Source of the DNA: Marinobacter daqiaonensis
GTDB lineage: Bacteria; Pseudomonadota; Gammaproteobacteria; Pseudomonadales; Oleiphilaceae
Assembly (NCBI RefSeq): GCF_900115285.1
Contig: NZ_FOYW01000001.1
Coordinates: forward strand, 124,001 to 188,000
DNA: 64,000 nt
Direction: 5' to 3'
Shown: positions 17,920-26,955 of the stretch, piece after piece
Position numbering within the stretch: the first letter of the stretch is position 1
How the letters are laid out: every line of letters begins with the position of its first letter
Notes under the pieces: model-generated
Seen by the model: only the letters and a program-made list of their open reading frames with translations
The model's database searches: none
Told to the model about the DNA's origin: nothing
Made by a program: the position numbers and the translations under genes

Positions 17920-19104
17920 TTATCCCCAGGCTTTTTTCAGTATTGCCTCTACATCTTTAAAGGAGGCCTCCCGAGGATTGAACATGATGGCGCCGTCGTC
18001 AAGGGCTTTGTGTGCGATCTGATCCAGCTGGTCTTCGGTTACCTTGTTGGTTTCCCGCAGCGTGCGCGGCAATTCGCAGCGGTGGTGCAGCTCATCCCGG
18101 AGGTGACGGATCGCGGAAATGGTCGCTTCAGGTCTGCGGGAGGCCGGGGTGGTGGCCCAGACCTGGGGGCCCTCCAGGTAAAGCAGCAGATCCGAGAGTG
18201 GCTCACGAATCTGCTCCAGGTTGTATTCGAGTACAAAGGGCAGGTATATGCTCATGCACAGGCCGTGGGGCAAATGGCACAGTGCGCCGGTGGCGTGGCC
18301 CAGGGCATGGACCAGCCCCACCATGGAATTGGAGAAGGCGATGCCGGCCATGGTGGAGGCTTCGGCCAGATCCAGGCGACCCTGCCCGTCATCCGGGTTG
18401 TCCATCACCTTCAGCAGGGCACCGGAGATTTTCTTCACCGCCGCGGTGGCATAGGCGTCACTGAGGGGGTTCTTGCCCAGGCAGGTATAGGCCTCGGTGG
18501 CATGGGTGAGGGCGTCCATGGCAGTGGCTGCGGTGATATGCAGTGGCAGGGTCCGCGTCATGCGGGGGTCGATGATGGCGGCGTTGGGCAACAGGAACGA
18601 GGAAGTGAACGGCAGCTTGACGGAGCGCTCCCGGTCTGCGATGACCGCTACGGAGGTCACCTCCGAGCCCGTGCCGGCCGTCGTGGGAATCACGAAAAAC
18701 GGTTTCAGGGGTCTGCTGAGTACGCCGGCGCCGCTGTAGGCGGCAACGTCGTCGCCGCCTTCGGATACCAGGATGTTGACCGCCTTGGCGGTGTCGATGG
18801 AAGACCCCCCGCCGACCGCAATCAGCGCATCGCACTCTTGCTGGCGATAGAGGTTGGCAATATCCCTGACGACCGTGGTGGAGGAATCCGCCGGCACCTC
18901 GTCGTAGATGGCCGCGATCACGAGATTGCTTTCCTCGCAGGCAGTAATGACCGGGTCCAGGAGCCCTGCCGCCCGAACGCCCTGATCGGTCACAATCATG
19001 GGCCGGGTGGAGGCGATGCTCGTCAGTTCGTAGGGCAGATGCTCAAGGGCAGCGTCGCCGGAGATCACCTTGACCGGGCAGTAGAATTCGTAATAGCGGC
19101 TCAT
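17920..19104 (-). CDS. Iron-containing alcohol dehydrogenase
   Basis: A 394-residue group III alcohol dehydrogenase that interconverts alcohols and aldehydes with NAD(P). It has the nucleotide segment AVGGGSSIDTAKAVN, the TTAGTGSEVT motif, and metal-ligand regions DALTHATEAY and HALGHATGALCHLPHG, which supply Asp and His ligands for Fe. The ATG overlaps the stop of the upstream gene (ATGA), so the pair is an operon with coupled translation. The substrate is unknown; fatty alcohols or short-chain alcohols are both possible in this background. Confidence 0.93.
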   Translation of the reverse strand: MSRYYEFYCPVKVISGDAALEHLPYELTSIASTRPMIVTDQGVRAAGLLDPVITACEESNLVIAAIYDEVPADSSTTVVRDIANLYRQQECDALIAVGGGSSIDTAKAVNILVSEGGDDVAAYSGAGVLSRPLKPFFVIPTTAGTGSEVTSVAVIADRERSVKLPFTSSFLLPNAAIIDPRMTRTLPLHITAATAMDALTHATEAYTCLGKNPLSDAYATAAVKKISGALLKVMDNPDDGQGRLDLAEASTMAGIAFSNSMVGLVHALGHATGALCHLPHGLCMSIYLPFVLEYNLEQIREPLSDLLLYLEGPQVWATTPASRRPEATISAIRHLRDELHHRCELPRTLRETNKVTEDQLDQIAHKALDDGAIMFNPREASFKDVEAILKKAWG

Positions 19105-19685
19105 GTTGGGCTCACCTCCTTTGTCAGGTCCCGAATCATGCCGGTGGCGACCCGGCGGTAGATATTGATCGCGCCAGGGACTTTCTCGAATAGTCCCAGA
19201 TCCGCCGGATATTCCTTGACGGCCCGGCTGGCCACAAGCCGCGGCAATATGATGGCCTCCAGGCGGTTGAGGATGCGGGTCATGCGCACGGCCAGCCCGA
19301 TATCACCGTCCACCAGCATCCGGTCATTGGCAAAGGCCTCGGCGGTTTTTTCCTGAAACGACAGCACCAGGAAGGCGTGGGCGATATGTTTGAAGCGGAT
19401 TGAAAGATCCACGTTCGCTGGCGGGGAACTTCCCAGGTAGCGAAGACGACCCTCCCCGACATGCTCCACGACCAGACTGGGGCCCGCGGGCAGCACCGTC
19501 ATTTCGAATACGAATCCAACCGGCAACAGGCGGGCCTCGTCAAGAACCTTCTTGTCGGTCCGGGATATGGCATCCAGGGCGTGGCCCATCACCTGGAACA
19601 TGGTCTGCACGTAACGGCGTCGTGCCGTAAGCGCGGCGGAACGGCTGAGTTTTCTGAGCATCGGACGAACCTGCGTGGGAAGCAT
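19101..19685 (-). CDS. SCP2-like lipid-binding domain protein
   Basis: A 194-residue protein of uncertain family. The middle resembles the SCP2 sterol-carrier fold: VDLSIRFKHIAHAFLVLSF, then EAFANDRMLVDGDIGLAVR and NRLEAIILP, where a GD-rich turn is followed by helices. SCP2 domains bind lipids or acyl chains. The start ATG at 19685 follows AGGAG. It overlaps the alcohol dehydrogenase gene by four bases, suggesting that the two act together, perhaps on a hydrophobic alcohol or aldehyde. The family assignment is by eye and needs a profile search. Confidence 0.7.
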   Translation of the reverse strand: MLPTQVRPMLRKLSRSAALTARRRYVQTMFQVMGHALDAISRTDKKVLDEARLLPVGFVFEMTVLPAGPSLVVEHVGEGRLRYLGSSPPANVDLSIRFKHIAHAFLVLSFQEKTAEAFANDRMLVDGDIGLAVRMTRILNRLEAIILPRLVASRAVKEYPADLGLFEKVPGAINIYRRVATGMIRDLTKEVSPT

Positions 19686-19694
19686 TCTCCTGTT

Positions 19695-19712
19695 TTAGAG
19701 TTATTGCTCTAA
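19695..19712. promoter_or_regulatory. Operator-like palindrome before the SCP2-like/ADH operon
   Basis: TTAGAG (19695-19700) and CTCTAA (19707-19712) form an inverted repeat with a 6-base centre, 10 bases upstream of the first start codon. Position and symmetry suit a dimeric repressor site (for example TetR type). No regulator gene is adjacent. Confidence 0.45.
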
Positions 19713-19809
19713 CAAGTCAATGCCGGGTTGAGGTGAGGATCAACAAATAACTGACGTTCCCGGAAAGCGGGCGGAACAGGCTTCCCGCCGCGCTCTCCGG
19801 TACTCAATA

Positions 19810-21105
19810 CTATCGCTGGTTAAGCTGCGACAGCTTGCGCTGTGCTTCCTCGCCAAGCTGGCCGCCGGCCTGGGCGACTTGCTGGTAATAACCGGCCGCC
19901 CGGTCACGGTTGCCCTCAGAGACCGCGATGTCGCCCAGGCGCAGATAGGCGATGCCGGTGGGCACAACCTCCGCGGAGGCTTCGAGATCGGCCCTGGCCG
20001 CGTCCACCCGACCCGCATCCAGGTGATTGAGCCCGCGCAGCAGGCGGTAGCTGAACATTTCAGGATAGAGCTCCACCGCCCGGTCGAAATTCTCCCGGGC
20101 CTTCTCCGGATTGTCCAGTGCCTCGTGTAGCTGCCCACGGGTGGCGTGGAAGGCGGCTTCGTTGGGGGCCATCTTCAGGGCCTGGTTCACCTTGGACAGG
20201 GCGGCCTGGTAGTCCTTGTTGTTGGCCAGCTGTATCGCTTCGTTATGGAGCTCATAGGCGGGCTGCAGACGCTTGGCTTCCGCGATTTTGCGCTGGTAGA
20301 CTTCGCGACCCCTGTAGCCCTCCGCGCCGTATTTTTCTGCCAGCCTCCGGTTGGCTTCAACCCGCTTCTGGGACGGGGGATGGGTGGCGAACAGGCCCTT
20401 GAGAAAGCCGGGGTTCTGGCCTTCCGACAGCTTCAGGAAAAGCTCCTGCAGCTCCACCGCCGCCTCGGGGTCATATCCCGCTTCAACCATGTACTCGATG
20501 CCATAGCGGTCGGCCTCCAGTTCATTGCTCTGGCTGTACTGCGCCAGCGCCAGCTGGCTGCCAACGGCGGCACCTCCCATGAGCAGTCCGGCCCATTCAT
20601 TGTCGGACAGAGCCATGCCCAGGCCGGCAACACCAGCACTCAGCAACATGCCTTGCTGCATCCGCTGCACACTGTGGCGGGCGGCGGCGTGAACGATCTC
20701 GTGACCCAGTACCGAGGCCAGCTGGGCCTCATCTTCCAGCTCGACGAGCAGGCCGCGATTGATGGCGATTTTGCCGGCGGGAAGGGCCCAGGCATTAGGG
20801 ATGCTGCTGTTCAGAACGGCAAACTCGTAGGGGAGATCGGGGCGGTCGCTCACCGCAGCCAGCTTGTTGCCCACTTCCTGGACATAATCCGTCAGTTCCG
20901 GGTCAAGGTAGAAACGGCCTCCCTGGGTCTGGATCGTGGGCCGGTAGTTCTCCTCCCCCATCTGTTGTTCCTGGCCTTCACCGATCAGGGACAACTGGGA
21001 TTCTCCGGTGACCGGGTTCGTCGCGCAGCCACTTGCCAGAACGACTGACAGCAGAAGGGCAGCGGGGCCCGCCATTCTGGCTTTCAGGGAAATCAGCATA
21101 TTCAC
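19810..21105 (-). CDS. M48 family metalloprotease lipoprotein with TPR repeats (BepA-like)
   Basis: A periplasmic zinc protease related to BepA/YfgC, which assists outer-membrane protein and LPS-transporter assembly and degrades misfolded substrates. Lipobox LASGC puts the lipidated Cys at residue 27. The zinc motif HEIVH is at 135-139, with the third ligand Glu likely in NELEADRYG. A helical TPR-type region covers about 285-431. At 431 residues it is shorter than E. coli BepA (487), and it has a lipoprotein signal where BepA has a cleavable one, so it is called a relative. It is divergent from the thioesterase pair. Confidence 0.92.
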   Translation of the reverse strand: MNMLISLKARMAGPAALLLSVVLASGCATNPVTGESQLSLIGEGQEQQMGEENYRPTIQTQGGRFYLDPELTDYVQEVGNKLAAVSDRPDLPYEFAVLNSSIPNAWALPAGKIAINRGLLVELEDEAQLASVLGHEIVHAAARHSVQRMQQGMLLSAGVAGLGMALSDNEWAGLLMGGAAVGSQLALAQYSQSNELEADRYGIEYMVEAGYDPEAAVELQELFLKLSEGQNPGFLKGLFATHPPSQKRVEANRRLAEKYGAEGYRGREVYQRKIAEAKRLQPAYELHNEAIQLANNKDYQAALSKVNQALKMAPNEAAFHATRGQLHEALDNPEKARENFDRAVELYPEMFSYRLLRGLNHLDAGRVDAARADLEASAEVVPTGIAYLRLGDIAVSEGNRDRAAGYYQQVAQAGGQLGEEAQRKLSQLNQR

Positions 21106-21246
21106 GTCGAGGCTCCTATCCTTATGGAAGTGTTACTCTGTCAGGAAGCATAGCGGAAACCCGGCCCCGGCACAGGTGTCTGTGTGCAGGGGGCTTGCGG
21201 AATGGGGTATTATCCCGCCGCGTTTTTCGAAAACCACAGGACTGCT

Positions 21247-21717
21247 ATGACCGATAAAGTACTTGTGGACCGGGTTGCCCGGTTCATCAACATCCTGAAC
21301 CAGGCCCGGGATCTGGGCCTGGCCGTGGCCGATGCGGACAGCGGCCAGCTCACCCTGTGCCTGCCGTACAGTGAGAAAATCATCGGCAACCCGGAGACAC
21401 GGGTCATTCATGGCGGGGCCATCACCACATTGATGGACACCACCTCCGGCTCGGTCATGATATGCGCCCTGGACGAGTTCGAGTTGTGCCCGACCCTGGA
21501 TCTGCGGGTGGATTACATGCGACCGGCGGAGCCCGACAAGGCTGTGTACGCCCGCGCAGAAATCCGCAAGATGACCCGGAACATCGTCTTCACCCGTTGT
21601 GAAGCCTATCAGGAGGGCGGCGAGGTGATTGCCACCTGTGTCGGCACCTTCATGCGCATCGGCAGGGAAGCCACGCCCAAGGCCTACCGCGACATGATCA
21701 TGGGGACAGAGCAATGA
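21247..21717 (+). CDS. PaaI-family hotdog thioesterase
   Basis: A 156-residue hotdog-fold acyl-CoA thioesterase. The start ATG at 21247 is preceded by AGGAC; the frame is open further upstream, but that part is not family-like. The key segment is VIHGGAITTLMDTTSGSVM, where HGG plus the following Asp form the PaaI-type catalytic pattern, and TLDLRVDYMRPAE is the paired strand. It overlaps the next gene by four bases. The substrate is likely an acyl- or phenylacetyl-CoA type thioester; no neighbour narrows it down. Confidence 0.9.
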   Translation: MTDKVLVDRVARFINILNQARDLGLAVADADSGQLTLCLPYSEKIIGNPETRVIHGGAITTLMDTTSGSVMICALDEFELCPTLDLRVDYMRPAEPDKAVYARAEIRKMTRNIVFTRCEAYQEGGEVIATCVGTFMRIGREATPKAYRDMIMGTEQ

Positions 21718-22148
21718 CCACCTCCGATATTCTCCGCCATACCCAGGAAAGCGGCGACTTCACCCGGCTGCTTGAGAGCATCCCCTACGCAGGTTATATC
21801 GGGCTGCAATGCGACCGTTTTGGCGATGACATCATCTTCCGGCTTCCCAGGAAGGATTCCAACCTGGGCAACCCTATGCTGCCGGCGATTCACGGGGGGG
21901 TGATCGGGGGCTTCATGGAGGTGTCCGCCGCCATATATCTGATGATGTCCCAGGATACCTTCCGGCTGCCTAAAATCGTGGACTTCTCCCTGGATTACCT
22001 GCGGGCGGGACTGGACCGGGAGACCTACGCCGAATGCCACCTGACCCGCCAGGGCAACCGTGTGGCGAACGTCATGATAAGTGCCTGGCAGAAATCCCGC
22101 CGCGAACCCATCGCCACGGCCCGGGCCCACTTCCTGCTGGATCAGTAA
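21714..22148 (+). CDS. Second PaaI-family hotdog thioesterase
   Basis: A 144-residue hotdog protein whose ATG overlaps the previous gene by four bases (ATGA), so the two are co-translated. It carries AIHGGVIGGFMEVSAAIYL, again with HGG, but with Glu (FMEVSA) where the first copy has Asp. IVDFSLDYLRAGLDR is the companion strand. The paralogous pair may form a heteromer or have divided substrates. The same tandem arrangement is common in related genera, and its role is not established. Confidence 0.9.
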   Translation: MTTSDILRHTQESGDFTRLLESIPYAGYIGLQCDRFGDDIIFRLPRKDSNLGNPMLPAIHGGVIGGFMEVSAAIYLMMSQDTFRLPKIVDFSLDYLRAGLDRETYAECHLTRQGNRVANVMISAWQKSRREPIATARAHFLLDQ

Positions 22149-22178
22149 TGTCCCCGCATTGACACCGGAGCAAGGGGA

Positions 22179-22206
22179 CTTGAAAAGCACCGGATGATCC
22201 CCAGAT
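22179..22206 (+). promoter_or_regulatory. Sigma-32 (RpoH) heat-shock promoter for htpG
   Basis: CTTGAAA (22179-22185), a 13-base spacer, then CCCCAGAT (22199-22206), close to the consensus CTTGAAA-N13-17-CCCCATNT. It lies about 95 bases before the htpG start codon, where a heat-shock promoter is expected. Confidence 0.75.
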
Positions 22207-22230
22207 TGACTCCACGTAACAAACGCCCGC

Positions 22231-22258
22231 ACCGGCGCCCGGATTTCCGGGGGCCGGT
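22231..22258 (+). promoter_or_regulatory. Strong hairpin in the htpG 5-prime UTR
   Basis: A 13-base stem (22231-22243 with 22246-22258) with one mismatch and a two-base centre lies between the sigma-32-like promoter and the htpG ribosome site. No T run follows, so it is not a normal terminator. It may stabilise or regulate the leader. Confidence 0.5.
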
Positions 22259-22301
22259 GGACCACATCTTGTGAGAGCCATACAGCAGGAGATACCGCAC
22301 C

Positions 22302-24194
22302 ATGACGGTTGAAACCCGGAAAGAAACCCTTGGTTTTCAGACCGAAGTGAAGCAACTGCTTCACCTGATGATCCACTCCCTCTATTCCAACAAGGAAATC
22401 TTCCTCAGGGAGCTGATTTCCAATGCCTCCGACGCCGAGGACAAGCTCCGTTTTGCCGCCCTGAAGGATGACTCGCTGTACGAGAACGATCCGGAGCTCA
22501 GAATCCGTCTCGATTACGATACCGAGGCTGGCACCGTCAGCATTACCGACAACGGCATTGGCATGAGTCGCGATGATGTGATCGAGAACCTTGGTACCAT
22601 CGCCAAATCCGGCACCGCGGAATTTCTCAAGCAGCTGTCCGGCGACGAGAAGAAGGACAGCAAGCTGATCGGCCAGTTCGGGGTGGGTTTCTACTCGGCG
22701 TTTATTGTCGCGGACCGGGTCGAGGTCTTCACCCGCCGCGCCGGTGCGCCCAGGGAAGAGGGCGTGCATTGGGAGTCCGCCGCCGACGGCGAGTTCACCA
22801 TCGAGAACCTGCCGCTGGAAGAACGCGGAACCCGCATTGTGCTGCACCTGAAGAAGGAAGAGCAGGAGTTCGCGGACGGCTGGCGCCTGCGCAGCCTGGT
22901 GAAGAAGTATTCCGATCATATCTCTTTCCCGGTGGAAATGAAGGCCGAGGGGGAAAAAGAGGGCGAGAAGGGCGACTACGAGACCGTCAACGACGCCACC
23001 GCCCTGTGGACCCTGCCACGTGCCGAAATCAAGGACGAGGAATACAAGGAGTTCTACAAGCACATTGCCCACGATTTCGAGGATCCCCTGACCTGGTCCC
23101 ACAACAAGGTCGAGGGCAAGCTGGACTACACCAGCCTGCTCTATATCCCCAAGCGTGCGCCTTTCGACCTGTATAACCGGGAAGCGCCCCGCGGCCTCAA
23201 GCTGTATGTGCAGCGGGTGTTCATCATGGACGACGCGGAGCAGTTCCTGCCCCTGTACCTCCGTTTCGCCAAGGGCGTCATTGATTCCAACGACCTGTCC
23301 CTGAACGTGTCCCGGGAAATCCTGCAGAACGACAGCACCGTGGAGTCCATCCGCACCGCCATGACCAAGCGGGTCCTGGACATGCTCTCCAAGCTGTCGA
23401 AGAAGCAGCCGGAAGATTACCAGGGGTTCTGGAACGAGTTCGGCACCGTTCTCAAGGAAGGGCCGGCGGAAGACTTCAGCAACCGCGAGAAGATTGCCGG
23501 CCTGCTGCGTTTCGCCTCCACCCACACCGGTGAGAGCGCCCAGAACGTCTCCCTGGACGACTACATCAGTCGCATGAAGGACGGCCAGAACAAGATCTAC
23601 TACATCACCGCCGACAGCTTCACCGCCGCCAAGAGCAGCCCGCACCTGGAAGTGTTCCGAAAGAAGGGCATCGAGGTGCTGATCCTCTCCGACCGTATCG
23701 ACGAGTGGATGATGGGGTACCTCAGCGAATACGATGGCAAGAAGTTCCAGGACGTGGCCCGCGGTGACCTGGACCTGGGTGAAGTAGAAACGGAAGAGGA
23801 CAAAAAGCACCAGGAAGAGGCGGCGAAAGAGCACAAGGACCTGATTGAGCGGATCCAGAAGGCACTCGACGACCGGGTCCAGGAAGTGCGGGTCACCAAT
23901 CGCCTGACCGACTCACCGGCGTGCCTGGTAACCGGGCAGTTCGACATGGGCGCCCAGATGAAGAAGATCATGGAAGCCGCCGGCCAGAAGGTGCCGGACA
24001 GCAAGCCCATCTTCGAAGTCAACGTGGATCACCCGCTGGTTCAGCGCCTTGGGAGCGAGCAGAGCGAAGACCGCTTCAAGGAACTGTCCGCTGTCCTGCT
24101 GGACCAGGCCACCCTGGCCAGTGGCGAGCAGCTCAGGGACCCCGGCGCCTATGTCAGTCGCCTGAACCGTCTGCTGCTTGAGCTGGCCAACTAA
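22302..24194 (+). CDS. htpG: Chaperone HtpG (Hsp90)
   Basis: An ATP-dependent cytosolic chaperone of 630 residues. The N-terminal GHKL ATPase has [19 protein letters not shown] and [15 protein letters not shown]. The middle domain includes [17 protein letters not shown] and NVSREILQ with the catalytic arginine region. The C-terminal dimerisation domain ends [17 protein letters not shown] lies upstream of the ATG. The acidic Lys/Glu-rich linker after residue 200 is short, as is usual in bacteria. The upstream promoter looks sigma-32 dependent. Confidence 0.98.
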   Translation: MTVETRKETLGFQTEVKQLLHLMIHSLYSNKEIFLRELISNASDAEDKLRFAALKDDSLYENDPELRIRLDYDTEAGTVSITDNGIGMSRDDVIENLGTIAKSGTAEFLKQLSGDEKKDSKLIGQFGVGFYSAFIVADRVEVFTRRAGAPREEGVHWESAADGEFTIENLPLEERGTRIVLHLKKEEQEFADGWRLRSLVKKYSDHISFPVEMKAEGEKEGEKGDYETVNDATALWTLPRAEIKDEEYKEFYKHIAHDFEDPLTWSHNKVEGKLDYTSLLYIPKRAPFDLYNREAPRGLKLYVQRVFIMDDAEQFLPLYLRFAKGVIDSNDLSLNVSREILQNDSTVESIRTAMTKRVLDMLSKLSKKQPEDYQGFWNEFGTVLKEGPAEDFSNREKIAGLLRFASTHTGESAQNVSLDDYISRMKDGQNKIYYITADSFTAAKSSPHLEVFRKKGIEVLILSDRIDEWMMGYLSEYDGKKFQDVARGDLDLGEVETEEDKKHQEEAAKEHKDLIERIQKALDDRVQEVRVTNRLTDSPACLVTGQFDMGAQMKKIMEAAGQKVPDSKPIFEVNVDHPLVQRLGSEQSEDRFKELSAVLLDQATLASGEQLRDPGAYVSRLNRLLLELAN

Positions 24195-24201
24195 CCGGCC
24201 C

Positions 24202-24420
24202 ATGCAGGAGATTATCGTCGACATCGCAATCAGCCCTGATGAGTGGATCAAGCTCTACCAGGGCACGGCGACCGACGTGCACGCCAGGGCCCGGGACGGG
24301 CGCTCCGTCCGCTTCCCGGCCCGTATCCTCTCCCGTTTCTACCTCCGCGACGGCATCCGCGGCTCCTTCCGAATCCTGTTCGACGAGCAGGGCAGATTCA
24401 AGAACGTCGAACGGCTCTAA
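24202..24420 (+). CDS. DUF2835 family protein
   Basis: A 72-residue protein that starts MQEIIVDIAISPDEWIKLYQ at the ATG at 24202, seven bases after the htpG stop. The conserved part, VHARARDGRSVRFPARILSRF followed by RDGIRGSFRI, is typical of this small gammaproteobacterial family, which has no assigned role. The close spacing suggests co-transcription with htpG. Confidence 0.88.
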   Translation: MQEIIVDIAISPDEWIKLYQGTATDVHARARDGRSVRFPARILSRFYLRDGIRGSFRILFDEQGRFKNVERL

Positions 24421-24496
24421 CGGTTTAAAAACGAGCCAAAGATTGCTGTTACTGTCTGGAGTACAACTCCGAAGCGGGAAGACGTGGTCCGGGATT

Positions 24497-24577
24497 CTTT
24501 CCCAGGACCGTCGAATGCCAGGGATGGCATTCGTTGAGCCCTACATGGACGTACTCGCCGGGCGTGTCCTGGGAAAG
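24497..24577 (+). repeat. Dispersed stem-loop repeat, copy C
   Basis: Outer arms CTTTCCCAGGAC (24497-24508) and GTCCTGGGAAAG (24566-24577) are perfectly complementary. The inner hairpin is CGAATGCC (24512-24519), loop AGGGAT, GGCATTCG (24526-24533). The layout and loop are the same as copy A at 6130-6219, but the stems have different bases. Confidence 0.7.
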
Positions 24578-24700
24578 GGTGCCGGAGTGCGTCTCTGCAC
24601 GGAACATGAAACTCATGCTCCATAGACAACCTGTACCCCGCAACAAAACTGAATTAGACTCGCGCCTCGTTCAATAACTGATCACTCACCGGGAGCTCCC

Positions 24701-25666
24701 ATGCGAATCACCCTGGCCCCCATGGAAGGCCTGGTCGACGCCCCCATCCGCGAAACCCTCACCGGGGTCGGCGGCATCGACCGCTGCGTGACGGAATTCA
24801 TTCGCGTGACCCACGGCATGCTCCCGCCACGGATTTTCCACAAGTACGCCCCTGAGCTGGACCACCAGTGCCGCACCCGGGCGGGTGTGCCTGTGGCCGT
24901 TCAGTTGCTGGGCTCCGATCCGGAAATGATGGGACATCACGGCGCCCGGGCCGTGGAGCTTGGAGCGACCCAGGTGGATATCAATTTTGGCTGCCCCGCC
25001 AAGACCGTCAACAAGCATAAGGGCGGTTGCGTGCTGATGCGGGAGCCGGAACTGATGCACGAGATTGCCGCCGCCGTCCGCCGTGCCGTTCCGGAACAGG
25101 TTCCGGTGACCGCCAAGATGCGCCTGGGCTACGATGATCGTTCCATGGGAGTGGCCTGTGGCCAGGCACTGGCTGACGCCGGCGTTGCCGAACTCGTCAT
25201 TCACGCCCGCAGCAAGGTGGACGGCTATCGGCCGCCGGCGTACTGGGAGGAAATTGCCCGGGTGAGGGAAGCGCTGGCGATTCCGGTGATCGCCAACGGT
25301 GAGATCTGGACGGTGGACCAATACTGGCGTTGCCGGGAAATTTCCGGCTGCGAAGAGGTCATGATCGGCCGCGGTCTCATTGCCCGTCCGGATCTGGCCC
25401 GACGGATCAAGGCCAGCCAGAGGAATCAGGCCGTCGCCGAGATGACCTGGCCCGAGGCTGTCTCCCTGGTGGAAGATTACGCCGCGGCACTCCAGACACG
25501 GCTTGAGGATCGCTACGTGACCGGCCGCATCAAGCAGTGGATGAACTACCTGCGCCTGGGGTTTCCCGAGGCCGAGCAATGCTGGCCCAGGGCCCGGAAA
25601 ATCCGGGAGGTCGGGCCGATGCTGCGTTCACTCCGGGAATCGGCGGAGGTCCTGGAGGTGGCGTGA
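24701..25666 (+). CDS. dusC: tRNA-dihydrouridine(16) synthase
   Basis: This FMN enzyme reduces uridine 16 of tRNAs to dihydrouridine. The start LAPMEGLVDAPIRE and the insert TEFIRVTHGMLPPRIFHKYAPEL mark the DusC subgroup. NFGCP holds Cys98, the catalytic cysteine at the same number as in E. coli DusC. KMRLGYDDRS and IANGEIW are FMN-binding segments. 321 residues is normal. GGGAG precedes the ATG. It appears to be a single-gene unit, convergent with ectD. Confidence 0.95.
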   Translation: MRITLAPMEGLVDAPIRETLTGVGGIDRCVTEFIRVTHGMLPPRIFHKYAPELDHQCRTRAGVPVAVQLLGSDPEMMGHHGARAVELGATQVDINFGCPAKTVNKHKGGCVLMREPELMHEIAAAVRRAVPEQVPVTAKMRLGYDDRSMGVACGQALADAGVAELVIHARSKVDGYRPPAYWEEIARVREALAIPVIANGEIWTVDQYWRCREISGCEEVMIGRGLIARPDLARRIKASQRNQAVAEMTWPEAVSLVEDYAAALQTRLEDRYVTGRIKQWMNYLRLGFPEAEQCWPRARKIREVGPMLRSLRESAEVLEVA

Positions 25667-25746
25667 CCTCTGCCGTGGGATAATCCGGTGGAGACATACC
25701 GCAGGGCTGCCAGCAGGCAGCAGGACCGGTGTTTTCCTGCCCGTTT

Positions 25747-26652
25747 TCAAACCGGTGTGAGGGGCTCCAGGTTCTTTCGGTTGGCGAGAAACTGGGGCCG
25801 CGGCTTGTTACCGCAGAATGGTTCTACCAGCGTGTTGCGGACGCTGTTGTACACGAAGAACAGGTTGCTCCGTGGCCAGCAGGACATGTTCGCATTGGAG
25901 CCGTGCAGGGTGTTGCACTCGAACATGATCAGCGAACCGGCGGGTCCCTTGGGTGCCTCGATACCATGGTTGTCCATCAGCTCCGTCAGGCTCGCCTCAT
26001 CCGGCACGCCGAGGTTCTGGCTCTTCAGGGATTCCTTGTAGTTGTCCTCCGGCGTACGGCCGACACAGGGAACGAATTTGTTCTGGGAGCCGGGCACCAG
26101 CATCAACGGGCCGTTGAACTCATCGTTGTCCGTCATCACGATCGAGCAGCTCAGGCAGCGCATGGCAGGCATGCCATCCTCACTGTGCCAGGTCTCGAAA
26201 TCGGAGTGCCAGTTGAATCCCTTGCCCTTGAAGCCGGGCTTGTAATTGATCCGGGACTGATGGATGTAGACATCGCTGTTAAGCAGTTGCTGAACCATTG
26301 CCAGGAGGCGTGGATCCCGGGTCAGGCGGTCGAACCTTTCCGAAAACTCGTGAATTCCGAAAATGGAGCGGATTTCCTCTTTTCCAGGTTCCAGGATGGC
26401 CCCTTCACTGGCCTTGACGTTTTCGTCCTTTTCGTAATCCTGGAGCTCCTCGATGAATTTCTCCATCTCCTCCTTCTGAAAGAAAGATTCGAAAAAGAGG
26501 AATCCACGTTCGTCAAAATCCCGGACCTGCTCACGGGTGAGGGGACCCTTATCCCATTCACTCTCGGGGGTGTGCACAACGGGGTCCAACCGGCCGAACA
26601 TGTCGACCTTGCGCTCAAGTCGGGTTGGAAACAGATCTTTCGGGCATTTCAT
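25747..26652 (-). CDS. ectD: Ectoine hydroxylase
   Basis: A non-haem Fe(II)/2-oxoglutarate dioxygenase that converts ectoine to 5-hydroxyectoine, a compatible solute. The ATG at 26652 follows GGGAG and gives 301 residues, normal for EctD. The signature FNWHSDFETWHSEDGMP (147-163) supplies iron ligands His149 and Asp151, and His250 (CNTLHGSN) is the third ligand. ectABC is not in this window, so ectoine must be made elsewhere or imported. No Usp or EctR gene is adjacent. Confidence 0.95.
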   Translation of the reverse strand: MKCPKDLFPTRLERKVDMFGRLDPVVHTPESEWDKGPLTREQVRDFDERGFLFFESFFQKEEMEKFIEELQDYEKDENVKASEGAILEPGKEEIRSIFGIHEFSERFDRLTRDPRLLAMVQQLLNSDVYIHQSRINYKPGFKGKGFNWHSDFETWHSEDGMPAMRCLSCSIVMTDNDEFNGPLMLVPGSQNKFVPCVGRTPEDNYKESLKSQNLGVPDEASLTELMDNHGIEAPKGPAGSLIMFECNTLHGSNANMSCWPRSNLFFVYNSVRNTLVEPFCGNKPRPQFLANRKNLEPLTPV

Positions 26653-26955
26653 GGCCTGCTCTCCCAAGCCTCGTCCAAACGAGGAAACTGGATGAATGGA
26701 TTGGCGTGGGCCCACCCTAGTCGCTGACCCCACCCCCTGCCACGTCATAGGTTAAAACCCCAGAGTTTTTCGCTGACACCGATCCGCTGCCCCTGGACTT
26801 GATTCCTGGCAAATAGGGTCCAAGGTTAAAGGTGACGTCCTGATTGTCTGACGAGACGACGTCGTGCGCAGGAAAGCGACCCTGGCAGTTCTTTCCGGTT
26901 CATGTTCAGGCAGAGCGATCTGCGGAATTTACCGATATGTTTGCAAGGGGTACCC
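26653..26955. other. Divergent ectD / thiolase intergenic region
   Basis: A 303-base gap holding promoters for ectD (leftward) and the thiolase operon (rightward). I see a 10-base palindrome ACGACGTCGT (26856-26865) but no recognised operator. In-frame open sequence from 26902 precedes the thiolase ATG but is not family-like. Confidence 0.4.

Noticed and set aside
17869..19161. 430-residue open frame on the plus strand
   Set aside because: It is antisense to the iron alcohol dehydrogenase, which has full motifs and a coupled partner gene. The frame has no recognisable domain.
21684..23834. 716-residue open frame on the minus strand
   Set aside because: It is antisense to htpG and the second thioesterase. 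Long antisense frames are common opposite Glu/Lys/Leu-rich genes.
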